Origin: Sphaerolaimus hirsutus
Lineage: Eukaryota; Nematoda; Chromadorea; Monhysterida; Sphaerolaimidae
Reading direction: 5' to 3'
Length of the DNA: 64,000 nucleotides
NCBI GenBank assembly: GCA_964036195.1
Contig: OZ038452.1
Location: 14,626,704 to 14,690,703 of the forward strand
Shown: positions 12,658 to 24,402 of the stretch, in pieces
How positions within the stretch are numbered: position 1 is the stretch's first letter
How the letters are laid out: every line of letters starts with the position of its first letter
The notes under the pieces: model-generated
The model's input: only the letters and a program-made list of their open reading frames with translations
Told to the model about the DNA's origin: nothing
The model's database searches: none
Made by a program: the position numbers and the translations under genes

Positions 12658-15056
12658 TGTGAATGCTGTCCCCTTTGATGGATACATCTGGGTTTTACTG
12701 TGATCTGGGGTGAATCTCACTACAACTATGGGTCTCGAATTACTTACATTACAAAATTTCATACTTACTGTGATTCATAAAATTGTCATGAAGATCGGAT
12801 TCGGAAAAATTTTACCAGGCATTTTTTTGCGGACCAGGCCGTCAAATTAGCCACCGGATGCAACACCCAGGCCCAGTAAAGTGTACAATTTTCGTGCAAA
12901 GTGAAAGTCATGTAAAATGTGATGAAAAATGCTTAACGTCTAGTAAAAGTAAGAGAAAATTTAACATTTTACATGATTTTTTTACAATTTGTATGACATT
13001 TTACATGTTGCGGGGTCTGGGAATCGCCCAGGTTCGCATGGAATCGACATAAATTTCAAATACAGATAATTTTCCAGAAGGGTGTCCCAGAAAACTGTGT
13101 GGGACGAAAAAAATTTTTCCGAAAAATTTACAAGCTCTGTTTTTAGCTTTCTGAGTTCTGATAGACCTGGATTTGTCAAAGAAATGATCTCTGTCATTCA
13201 TTGCGAAGTTTGATTCTGAAGCATCACAAGTGCGTGCATACATGCCAACAAGATCAGTAGAGATATGCGGTGTCATTAGTGAACAAAATATATACCTATA
13301 TACAAAGAAAACAACAACAGCATAAAAAATCAGTCGGAAAATTTCGCCAAATACTAACGCAAAAAAGTTTAGAGAATGCGTTTATCCTCGAATAAGCGCC
13401 TTTGAATAAGCTCCAGTTGATCTAATGAGGTAAAATGCCCCCCCCCCCTCCGCTCTGTTATGGATGTGAAACATGCCCTGTCTATTAAAAACTCAATCAT
13501 GCCAAAAAGACCAAACGGAAGCTACATGACGATGTCAAACCCTCCGGAAAAAAAGTATTTAAAATTTAAGTGTTTTTTTCAGAAATGACTTTTCGAATTT
13601 CGAATTTTTTCCAAAAAATAGTGTATAAATTTTCGTATTTTCGAATCTTTTTGATTACCTTTCGAATTTTCGAATTTTTTTGATTATTGCATTTAAATTT
13701 TTTTGATCAATTTCGAATCTTGGAATTTTTTGGCCAGCCTTCAAAGCTGTAAGGGCAGCAGACTTGTTAGAATTACTTAACTTTTTTCAAAAGTATAAGT
13801 AAATGTAAGTATTTATTTTTACTCACCAAAAAGTATAGAAAATGTTTTTGCTCGTACTCATGCGTAAATGTGAGTAAAATACTTTTTTCCCGAAGAAAAT
13901 GTAAAAGCGAGTACTTTTCCCGCGATAAACATAAAAGCTACTACTTTTTACACATGAAAGTGAGTTTTACACTGGAAGACATAAAAGATGCCGTTTTTTA
14001 GTGATTTTTTAGTATTTTTTAGAAAAATGATATGATTTCTTCAAAATTTTCTTATTTTAGCAACAGAAAATTGGGATTTTAGCAACAAAAAATACATTTT
14101 CTCTGTACGCGTGTACTTTTAAAATGTACGCGTAAAAGTGAGTACATCACTTTAAAAAAAGTAAATGTAGATGTATTTACCGCGTACTCGCGTACGCATA
14201 TTTTTCGAATAAATGTACGTAAAACAACTGTGAAGGGCAGACACATCAGTACATTTTTATTCCGACACCACAAATATTTTTATGTGAAATTGATGTTCCG
14301 TATTGTGTTTATGCAATGTATATGCATTTCCAACCAAAAATATGGAAAAAAATGCGTAAATTCAAAAACGTTTTCGAATTTTCGAATCTTTTTTTTGCCA
14401 TCGTTAAAGCTACAGCGAATCTTGTAGCTATTATGAAGCTACAAGATAATGACGATAAAATAACCATTTACTCTGACCGTGACAGCACATAAATGAATTG
14501 TTTGATAAATTGTATTTGTGTCTGCATGCACACATATTTACCTGATGTATTCTTTTATTCTTTTGCAGCAGATCTTTACACATTTATATTTCGCTGCTTC
14601 TATTGTGGAATTGGTATTCTGAAATCTGGATTTGTGGAATTATATTCTTTACAATGAATTGACAATGACTTGTACTGAAATTTCTGATTAAAAATAACTG
14701 AGTTGACTAAGAAAATGAGTTGGCCCATACCCCGCAAAGAATACTGATTTCATACGTCCCCAGTCAAAAACACCAGACACTAAAAAAATTCCCCATGGAA
14801 CTTATTCGAGGAATTACGGTTAGCATTGAAAAAATCTTTGGGAGATTTATATTTAAAAAAATTTCAGAAAATCTCAGAAAATATAAGATTTTCTGAGATT
14901 TATATTTTTTCACGATTTTCTAGAGAGATTTAATTATATTTTCTTTTTGAGAGATTTTCTGAGATTTTTTAAAATATCATAAAATCTCTCAAATTCTGAT
15001 ATTTATTTTTATTTTTTTTTTTCCAAGTTTTTTTTGAGAGAGATTTAATTATACAG
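12658..15056. other. non-coding, degenerate repeats
   Basis: A possible long family A relative runs from TTTATCCTCGAATAAGCG (13381) to CTTATTCGAGGAATTACGGT (14820). Its interior holds TTTCGAATTTTCGAATTT-rich simple sequence (13590-13745 and 14360-14400), ACGTTTAC-type words, and AT tracts with AGATTTTCTGAGATTT. I see no gene. Confidence 0.4.
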
Positions 15057-15618
15057 GGATGGGCATTTTCAGTTACCGCTGGAAAAACGCGATAGCTTGA
15101 GCTACGGTTGAGCTATCGCAGTGAAATTTTAGCACAATAGAGTAGACACCATAGGACACCTATTCTGAAGTTTGCAACCCAAACGGCCACATTTTGGGTG
15201 AGTTGTGGAACACACAGTTTTTAGTGTAATTTTGTGACTTGACCCCCGTTATCTCAGGACTGGGGGACTATTCGAGAAAAACAAAGAATTTGGTTGTAGC
15301 CCCGACCCCAAACCCCAACATACTCAAAGGGCATCCAAATCGGCCAATGTACGACAGAATGGGACAACACCAAAGACCGGTGACCCCCCCCCCCCTCAAA
15401 TGCCACCCTCGATTTATCCTATGGGTGACGCCTAGTCACAAAATTACACTAAAAACGGTGTGTTCCACTACTCACCCAAAATGTGGCCGTTTGGGTTGCA
15501 AACTTCAGAATAGGTGTCCTATGGAGTCTACTCTATTGTGTTAAAATTTCACTGTGATAGCTCAACCGTAGCTCAAGCTATCGCGTTTTTCCAGCGGTAA
15601 CTGAAGATGCCCACCCCT
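15057..15618. mobile_element. near-perfect foldback element, about 560 bp
   Basis: The left arm begins CAGGGATGGGCATTTTCAG and the right arm ends CTGAAGATGCCCACCCCTG. The arms (about 180 nt each) stay complementary through the words GCGATAGCTTGAGC and CACCTATTCTGAAGTTTGC. The centre carries a plus-strand frame at 15239-15544 that does not look like protein. It resembles a palindromic, non-autonomous hAT-type element. Confidence 0.75.
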
Positions 15619-15807
15619 GTATATTTTTTCTTGAGAGATTTTCTGAGATTATATTTATTTATTTAATTTTTTAATTAATGATTTTTTCAATGCTAACTAC
15701 GGTACCTAGATAAAACAACAGCACACATTAAAGCACACTCTTCCATATCAAATCCGACATAAAGCTCAGATTCAAACTACCTAGGTAAATTCCAATACAA
15801 AAAATCA

Positions 15808-18800
15808 TCATTCATCAATCATCAAATTATCGAAGTCTCGATGTTCGGAGTAGCCAGTGGGCCTTTCAGGGGGCGCTGGGCCGCGAGAAAATAGGGCTCG
15901 CGCTCGATTACCGAGGCGATTTCGACCGCTGGCGCCGCCGGTGCCCTGTGAAAAGCTGACGCGGTCGGGCACCTCGGACATGGCGTCCTGCAGATATTTT
16001 TTACATGAATACAGTGGATTGCAAGGTATGCGTCCAAAATTAGTTGTACCTTGGTCGATCACGCGTGAGCTGGATACTTACGTATGCACTTACATTATGC
16101 AACGGATGTTTTTCCCTGAAATGTTTCTTTTCTTTTTCGAAAAAAAATTCATTTTATTAACGACGGCGCCTTAATGGAGTGTTGCCTCCTGAAAAATGTA
16201 AATAGTAAAGAGCATGGTCTCTTCCCCGCCACATAAATAAGCATACAATTCAGTTCACCTTATCCTTTGGCTTTCTGCCAGAGAACTCCTCTTGCTCATC
16301 ATCGTCCGAGTGCAGCGCGCACGACTCCACGGCGGGCAGTTGGCCGCCGCCGCCCATTCCCCCGGCCATGGAGTACTCGCCAGCCGACGACCGAGATTCG
16401 ACTAGCTTGGAGTACCGGTATTCCAATCTGGGAGGGGGGGGGGTTGGTTGGTTGGGGCTTGGGGCTATTGACAGTGTGTGTGGTTTACTTTGATTGGGTT
16501 ATTTTACTGAGAATTACGAAAGTAGAAAAGAAGAGGTAAATTTATGAATGAAAATATACTCGTTATTATACGTGATTGATTTATTCACCATACATTTTTA
16601 ACGTTCTTCTTAACTTGCGTAATTACCCATGCCCATGGGGAGTTTTTCTCATTTTGATAGCGTTAACAGACATTTTTCAAGGTGGATATTCGAGAGGAGT
16701 ATTACATATTTCCAAATGTAAAACAGGGGAAACATCATTTAAATCACACAGCGAATTCTCAAGCCCACTAACTTCCTATTCCTTCTACAAGTAGCAATGA
16801 GAATAAGACACATGGTCAAGCCGCAGCCGGCCAGGCCAGCCGCCATCCACGCGGCCTTGGGCGACCACACGGTGCACGGCACCCTCTTCGACGGTAGTTC
16901 GGCCGCGCCGGCGACCACGCAGTGTTTCGCGCCGATGTAGTGCACCGTTTGGAAGTGGCCGTCGCACTCGCCCTTGATCTCCCGGTAGTCCGTATCGGTG
17001 CACACGGGGCACGCGGCCGAAGTGTGCACCACCACGTGGTAGGTGCACCCGTCGCAGGTGCCTGTGGTTTGCGTCGATTGGTCAGTGGGTCAGGTGTCAA
17101 TCCCAGACCCTGTAAAATGCCCTGTCTGCCATATTGCAGGGCATTTTACATGACTTTTGACACTTTGCGTGACATTTGACAATTTACGGGGCATTTTAAA
17201 GGGTCTGGGACTGCCGCCAAGTCGATTGGAACTTCTCAAGTCAGAGTTTATCTACCATCTGGGCACTGCGGAGGGAGCGTGGCGCGGGACTTGTCGACGG
17301 GCACGCTGGGGTCGCATTGCAACGTGACCACGGCTAGGTGGCCGTGAGCGCAGCTGCCAGTCGCCTGGCCATCTGAAGTATAGAACAGATGAACGTGCGG
17401 CCGGTCTTCGGTGCTGCCTGAGTTTGCCTTGATTTATTGATTGTTTGCTAATTATTTAATTGCTCAGCAGTGTCACAAAACACACCTAAACCATCCAACA
17501 CTTTTTGGTCCACAGTCACCTGTCCAATGCCATGCTCATCACTAATCCCAATCAGTCTAGCAGCGAGCACCAATGGCGCCACATAGGCCACACTTTCACT
17601 GCCATTGCCAGTGACGGGCAGCGCAGTGGCGCGGCACAAAGTGGCCGCAATAGAAGCTGGCTGGCTCGGTGTGCCATCACTATCTGTGTCGGCCATCTCG
17701 CCGTGCGGATAATAGTCGTAGCACTGGGCGCCGCTACCGTCCAGCAGCGTCAGGTTGAACACGTGGTAGTAGGGCGCGCCCTCGTGGCCGTAGACGCGGA
17801 CACCGTCGACCACGAAGTTCCTGAAAAAATCATTGTCTGCTTGGTTTGATCAGAATGGAAGTGAGAGAGAGAGAGAGGCAACTGCGATCACAGCGACACG
17901 TACCTGCCTCTGAGCGCGCTTATATCCACGGTTCTGTTGCCCTGCGCCAACTCGACCCTGCCGTCGGTGATGCAAGAGACGCCGTCGACCGAATTCAAGT
18001 GCGCACCGCACTGAGCGCACGACTGGGCACCGATCCTGTTCGAAGTGACGTTCAGCTCGGTGCCGGCGGGACAGCGCGTGCAGTGGTGCGTGGACGCGTC
18101 GATGTACTCGCCCGCCGAGCACGGCACGCACCTGTGGGGGAATGGGTATGGTGTAAGTGGTCGGCGCATGTTTGAGTCATCTTCTCGCTGAACAGTTGTG
18201 ATAAATCGATGGTTGAACTATAAGCTGCAATCATTTTGCCAGGTAAGCTTTCTGTAATAGATTGCTCATTTTAGGCCACATGGCATGACACCAAATAATG
18301 GACACTCCTTGTCATGGCCCATGGGATTTTTTTGTGAGATAATTTGACAGGGTTTTTCAGGAACCTAGCTTTCTTTTGGACGTTTCTGAAAGAAATGCAC
18401 TTTTCAGAACCTTTGCAGTGTTTGGTAGTGAGTAAATAAAAGTTAGGTACTTAACAATTATAATACCTATTGCCATTACCAATAAACAATGCATGACAGG
18501 AACTGCAAATTTCTTTAGAAAACCTGCAGAGCATCTCCTCTAAATAAATAAATAAATCGAAAAAAACATCCAGCACTCACCCTTTAACTTGGGTATTCTG
18601 CGTGACGGGACAGGGCAGACACGAGCTGGCACCCTTCTTTCCATTGGAATTGGTCACATTTATCATGTAAATCGTAGCTTGGTCATCAACATAGTCATCC
18701 TTATGGTCATCAGAGCGCTCGCTGCGCAGAAATACCCATCCAAAAGTAGCTTTTTCGCGGTGCGTGATCAAATGACTGTGGTAAATGGGACAGAGTAATA

Positions 18801-21800
18801 GACTCGTGTACTCAACGTAATGTTCACTGACAAGAAACTGACACGTAAGATTGTTTTGGGTTCGTACCATTCCAACTGTTTAGAACATCGAAACTTTCAT
18901 CTGGATACAACTGTGTGTGGCCAGTGATTTTTATATGTTTTCTGCAGTAAATATACAGAAAATGCAAGTTTATCACTACCAACCTGTATAAAGTAAAGTG
19001 TACAATCCCGACGAGCACATTTGGTCCCAAACACGAACGTCATCCTGGCGATAGGATTCCGCACAGAAGGTTCCCCCGACAACAAGGGATTGTCAAATTC
19101 GTGAGTTTCAAACAACAATTCCAACACGACATCATCTCGCCGCGTGGGGGCCGTGTGAATTTTGTCGCCAGCCGGCAGCCATGAGTCGATGCCAGAACAT
19201 TCGGCCCTGTGCGACGCATCCTCACTGGCGCCTGTGCGGTTTGATTGCGGGCAAGTAAATAGATACATAGATAGGTAATTGGTAATTGGTCAAATACTTA
19301 GCAAAGAAACTGACGTGCAGCAGCTATTTCGCACCGAGCGCGCATGTTGTCTGGCAGATTGTCCCAATTAGTGTATTGATAGCCGTAGTTCGGTGCAGTG
19401 TGAGTGGCGCATGGTCGACATTCTGCCATAGCATTGATATCCTTAGCCATAGCATAAAATCATCCATAAAATAACAAATGACACGAAAATGGACTGACCC
19501 TCGCTTCCATCACCGAACTGATTCTCTTCACAGAACACGCACTTGCCAGCTGCGTCCTTGTGCATGCCCGCGTTGCACTGGGCGCAGGGCACCCGGTGCT
19601 CAGAGGGCAGGGCTGCAGCGTTGGGCAGCGTCTGGTCGCACACGCGCGGCTCCACCCACTTGTACTGAGCGGTGGCGCGGCCGTCGGCGGAGCACATTCC
19701 AACCTGCTTGTAGAAGTCGCTCGACGTGCACGCTGGACGGGGCACGCAGCGCTGCCAGCCTTCCTCTGCGGTGATTATGTAGGCGTCTGAGCGACAAACT
19801 TATTGGGTATTGCTACTACAATCTACCATATTTCCTCGAAATAACCCCCTCGAAATACACACAAGGAATAAGTACTGGGAGTTCAAAAAATTCTGGCGAA
19901 AAAATACACTCCCTCGAAATACCGTTCCCTTAAAAAAATACCCCATCCTCGAATAACCCCCTCAAAATGTGCACTCTGACAACATAAACCCCCTGGTGGT
20001 ATTTGGAGTAAATACGGTATATTTATATCTCACGTGAGTATTCGCCGTGTTCACAGGGTTTGCACGAGAGCGACCCTGTTAAACCGCTGTAGGTGTTCTG
20101 TTGGCACGGGGTGCACGTCTTGCTGTTGGCGCTGCTGTAGTAGCCAGCCGGGCACTTGCTGCAGTGCTCCGTTGCAGCCACGCCTGTGCGCAAATATAAA
20201 CACGGTAGAGCCTCTACAAGTAACCGGGCGCCACTCCCAGACCCTGTAAAAGACCATGTAAAGTGTAAAAAAAACCTGTAAAATGCCATCTGTCATGTAA
20301 AGTACCCTGTAAAGTGTAAAAGACCCTGTAAAATTCCATGTGTCATCTTAAGTACCCTGTAAAATGTCATGTGTCATGTAAAAGACCCTGTAAAGTGTCA
20401 AATGTCATATAAAAGACCCTTTTATGTGTCATGTGTATCCAAATATTTTTTTACCGTATCGAAATCTTATGTTTTTGTATACAAATCTAAGTAAACAGTA
20501 AGATTTGGATACAAAAAAAACAAAAGATTTGGATACGATAAAATAATATTTGGATACACATGACACTTTACAAGGTCTTTTACATGACACATGACATTTT
20601 ACAGAGTTTTTACGCTTTACCTGGTCTTTAACAGGGTCTGGGAGGGAGTGCCCCCGGGACGTTGGAAAAGAGCCAAAAAACCACCCACCATGTACGACAA
20701 CGGTAGATATGACGATGGGCTTGACGAGCGCGGCGGCGGTGGCTTCGGCGAGCGCGGCGGGCGGGCGCACGGTCCAGGTGACCACCGAGCGGCCGGTGCG
20801 CAGCTCCAGCTCGGTGCGCTGCCAGTGGCCCCGCCTCGCCGACGAAGATGTTGAGGTGGAGGACCGGTGCCGATGCGACTGCCGGTACTTGGACACCATC
20901 TCGTCGCTGTAACACGGTTCAACTGCATTCAAATTGGAACGAGGACCGATTTACATGTGTCAGCGTAAACTAACAACACGCTCTCGCACTGCGCATTTTG
21001 GACGTTTACAGTGAAGTATACATCCGTGTCATCGGAGGCGGCACGGGGCAGTCGGTACACGAATATGACGCGGCCCGGCTGCGATAACTGCACCGTCAGC
21101 GCCAGTTGAGACACGCACCCGCCGCTCGGCCAGTAAGCCAGCGTGTTGTGCCACACTTGCCAGCCGCCACTGAATCAATTGGGTTTGTAGTTTTGTCTGG
21201 CATTATTGATGCAAATAACATACCTATGAAAACATTATCTATAATGATATTTATCTTGAATTCGTACATAATATTTACACTCAATCCCCCAAAAGTCCTT
21301 GAAATCTGAGGATAGTTACCTCAAAATTGACTTCTTTTCTCGTTTGGAACATCTGCCGCCGTCTACCTGCACAACTACCTAATCTCCCTATAAATTTTTA
21401 CATGAAATTCTGAATGTGCCTAGGTATACAATTTTTTGCCACACGTGCATCTATCTACCCCCACTAACTCTTTCGGACATTGAGCTTCGCTGACCGAACC
21501 GCCTTCTGTCGGTCCAGCCAGATCCTGTGGTGGGGCGTTACGCACAGCGAAATTTTCCGGCAAAGCTGCAATGGTGGCGTGAATTCTTTGAGACAAGTGA
21601 AATTAAGGGAGGAAAACCAAACTGCATACTTTCGAAGTCGGAATATCTGACTGCGCCCTTGAGGCTGTACGTGCCAGCCGGGCAGCTGGCGCACTGGCCG
21701 CTGGCGATGTCCAAGAACTGACCGTCGTTGCACGTGAACGCTGCAAATTAACCATTTGTTCGAGGGGCAACACAGTCGCGGACTCAAACGCGAAACGCAC

Positions 21801-22044
21801 TACAACTGGGCGCCCGCGCGGGTTTGGGCAAGCCTTCACCATCGCACCCGTCCAGGCTGCCGGACGTGTTGAGCGGCACGGCGACGCGCCACCGCCCGTC
21901 GGCCTGGTCGCAAGCGGTGTACGCGTAGACGAAGTCCGTGTTCAAGCGGCACACGTGCGACACGGCCGCCGGCAGCAGCGCCGCCAGCAACGAGCACAAG
22001 CCCAGCGGCAGCAGGTACGTCGGCGACCGGCGGTAGTTTTTCAT
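15808..22044 (-). CDS. ELAPOR: ELAPOR orthologue (KIAA1324 family), 17 exons, complete
   Basis: Type I membrane glycoprotein of the endosome/lysosome-associated apoptosis and autophagy regulator family. Exons: 22044-21801, 21740-21630, 21565-21469, 21169-20975, 20906-20689, 20183-20034, 19765-19499, 19422-19315, 19231-18984, 18910-18843, 18775-18581, 18131-17904, 17820-17486, 17417-17256, 17061-16773, 16427-16259, 15987-15808. All phases close; 1087 aa against about 1010-1030 in vertebrates. Signal peptide at 1-29. A Cys-rich ectodomain follows with repeated CxxCxxG segments (CSKCPAGYYS, CVPCSAGEY, CTRCPAG). One transmembrane helix lies near 944-966. The cytoplasmic LEYRYSKLV motif right after the membrane matches vertebrate ELAPOR (LEYKYSKLV), as does the acidic stretch after it. 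The 3' ends of exons 4 and 10 were chosen by phase and are the least certain. Introns carry family A and family C elements. Confidence 0.93.
17082..17220. mobile_element. family C element in ELAPOR intron 14
   Basis: Inverted ends TCAATCCCAGACCCTGTAAA (17098) and TTTAAAGGGTCTGGGA, with inner CATTTTACATGACTTTTGAC. The 9-bp word GTCGATTGG stands directly repeated at 17073-17081 and 17221-17229, a possible target duplication. The element makes up most of the 194-nt intron. Confidence 0.7.
19824..20019. mobile_element. family A element in ELAPOR intron 6
   Basis: It starts TACCATATTTCCTCGAAATA and ends GGAGTAAATACGGTA. It is short (196 bp), with CCTCGAAATACC words in the middle. It fills most of the 266-nt intron 19768-20033. 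Confidence 0.7.
20229..20653. mobile_element. family C element in ELAPOR intron 5
   Basis: Ends CCACTCCCAGACCCTGTAAA and TTAACAGGGTCTGGGAGG, flanked by the 5-bp direct repeat CCGGG (20224-20228 and 20654-20658). The middle has a degenerate CATGTAAAAGACCCTGTAAA tandem unit on both sides of a TTTGGATACxATAAAATAAT hairpin. It accounts for most of intron 20184-20688. Confidence 0.78.
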
Positions 22045-22430
22045 ATCTATTTAACACCATTTGTCGCCAGAAAGCGATGAGTCCAAAATCTATTTAGCTA
22101 AAATGTTCGCTCCAGTGGTTGAAATGCGCGCATCGCAGCCAGTCAATAATTCCATTCAGCGGCGCGCAGGGCCGTGTACGTGGTTACACCGCGGCGTTAG
22201 CATGAGCTAGCGAACGGCGGCTTGTCGGATAGCACTTACGCGTGCGATGTTGTGGCTGCGCAGCCCGGCGCAGTTGCTAGCAGCGGCGCATGCGCCCCGC
22301 CCGACTACAGAAAGACGACATGCGCGCGGCTTACATCGTGAACGATCGATACAAGTCGGTCGGGCCACGCGCGCCGCCCATGGCCGCGAATCTGTCCACA
22401 GCGCGCACGCATTTATTTCATGCCAAATGA
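22045..22430 (-). promoter_or_regulatory. GC-rich upstream region of ELAPOR
   Basis: The 390 nt before the ELAPOR start is CpG-rich, unlike the AT-rich DNA on both sides, and contains no coding frame that continues into the gene. It probably holds the promoter and 5' UTR. No TATA element at a convincing spacing is visible. Confidence 0.35.
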
Positions 22431-22960
22431 CAGTGGTAGCTGTGGTGAATTTTTCACATGTTCATTGTGAATTCACCATTATATGATAAGTTAAGTGATC
22501 AGAAAAATGATAGTTCAAACGTTAAAAATACGAAAAGTGACAGGTAAAATTCCCGAGTTTCTATACGATAACTTACAACTTACCTAGCTTAACACATACA
22601 ATTTTGCTTATAACATGTTACTGGTCACGAGTCATAACAAGGCGCGTAATTGGCTGCAATTAACATCGTTGAAACCTACCGTAGACACCCGATCACCTCC
22701 GTCCGCACCCCAGAAAAAGTTGTGTTTAAAATCATACTGCCCAGCACGGGGTTGCCAGCAGCCAGTCTGTGTTTGGTAATGGGCAACTACGGGTAAGGCA
22801 TCCACGGGCAGGCAGTGTCAAAATTTGAACGTAAATTTTCCAGAAGTGCGGCCGGGGGCGATCGGGGGTTTAAATACATAAATATTTATTCACATTGCTT
22901 GAAATGAGTGATTGCAATCGCTGCGACTAAACTGTACTGTTTGTTGTAGCTATGTTGTGG

Positions 22961-23194
22961 CCACACAAGCTAGTTTTCATGGTTCCAATTCGAAAACTCG
23001 TTCAAAGACTAAATGGCGACGTGAACGCTGATTGACACTTCCACCATCCCGTAACTGACCACACACACAGTGCACTAGTATTTGGATGCAAATACTAGTT
23101 TACAAAAATGATCAGTCCATGAGCTACTGTTTATGGAGATCGACAAGATTTCGATCACGTTTTCAAATTAGAACCATGAAAACTAGCTGTGTGG
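22961..23194. repeat. foldback element (234 bp)
   Basis: Arms CCACACAAGCTAGTTTTCAT and ATGAAAACTAGCTGTGTGG, extending through GGTTCCAATTCGAAAAC/GAACCATG. The loop has ACTAGTATTTGGATGCAAAT. No coding capacity. Confidence 0.65.
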
Positions 23195-23550
23195 CTCAAT
23201 AATTGGGTAGAAGAAATACTAGTAGGAGGCGACGATCGTTTATTGACGTTTGCGCAGATCTCAGCAAAACCGGAGCACATGTAGAAATCAAACAAAAAGC
23301 GTAGAAATGTATCGGCGTCAAAAAAACATGTTTTGGAAAAAGAACCTTTTTGATCCTTTGGCTAACTGGCTAACAACTAGGTAAACACTTTAGTAGTGAA
23401 CTCTGTCTGACTAAAGGACATGAAATAAAGAAAGTATCACCGTGACGATATGGAAAATAATGGTAATCTGTAGAAAAATATAATAATTAAATCAGCACAA
23501 TGAAAACGGTAGCACTGAAATTCGCTTATGCACGAGGACGAGTTACCAGG

Positions 23551-24296
23551 GGCCAGTTCCGCAAGTAGACAAGTTAAGAGTTAAAAGTTAAGAGTTGAGT
23601 TAAATGTTAAAAGTTGAGTCAAAAGTTGAGTTAAAAGTTAAGAGTTGAGTTAAAGGTTAAAAGTTGAGTCAAAAGTTGAGTTAAAAGTTAAGAGTTGAGT
23701 TAAAGGTTAAAAGTTGAGTCAAAAGTTGAGTTAAAAGTTAAGAGTTGAGTTAAAGGTTAAAAGTTGAGTCAAAAGTTGAGTTAAATGTTAAGAGTTGAGT
23801 TAAAGGTTAAAAGATGAGTTAAAAGTTTATTTAAAAGACAAATGGGTCATTCGTTGCAGAAGCGCGATACGCTGATCTTCAATCATATTTTGTCCCCGCA
23901 CGGCCATTTCGAAACAACGTTCGGCGATTTTTTCTTTTTTTAGCGATAATTTTTTTGGATACGTTATTTTCAAATGACGTGCATACAACATTGGCACCAT
24001 GGCAGCGAACAGCCGTATCGATACCAATTTCATATTTTTATTTTTTTATATTTTTTTACCTTCATTTTCCACTTGTCTCTTAACTCTTAACTCAACTTTT
24101 AACTCTTAACTCAACTTTTAACCTTTAACTCAACTCTTAACCTTTAACTCAACTTTTAACTTTTCTCTTAAATTTTAACTTTTCTCTTAAACTTTAACTT
24201 TTCTCTTAAACTTTAACTTTACTCTTAACTCGCCATTTGTCTTTTTACTCAACTCTTAACTTTTAACTCTTAACTTGTCCACTTGCGGAACCGGCA
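23551..24296. mobile_element. family E element with internal tandem repeat
   Basis: Ends GGCCAGTTCCGCAAGTAG and CTTGCGGAACCGGCA, flanked by the 5-bp direct repeat CCAGG (23546-23550 and 24297-24301). The left half is a tandem array (23570-23830) of a roughly 54-bp unit made of GTTGAGTTAAAAGTTAAGA words; the right half has the complementary words. It sits just downstream of the TLCD stop codon. Confidence 0.8.
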
Positions 24297-24402
24297 CCAG
24301 GTCACCAAAATGGCGGTGAGCTCCACAAATATGCACATGGCCACGATGACGTAAACAAGCGACAACAGAAAAGCTTCGACTGCCTAGCGCATCATGGACG
24401 AA

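Noticed and set aside
16816..17179. Overlapping frames on both strands around 17 kb
   Set aside because: Shadows of ELAPOR exon 15, which is fixed by the TCDGC motif and the transmembrane segment.
23570..23830. CRISPR-like or satellite array
   Set aside because: A tandem array without spacers, internal to a family E element bounded by CCAGG duplications; the DNA is eukaryotic.
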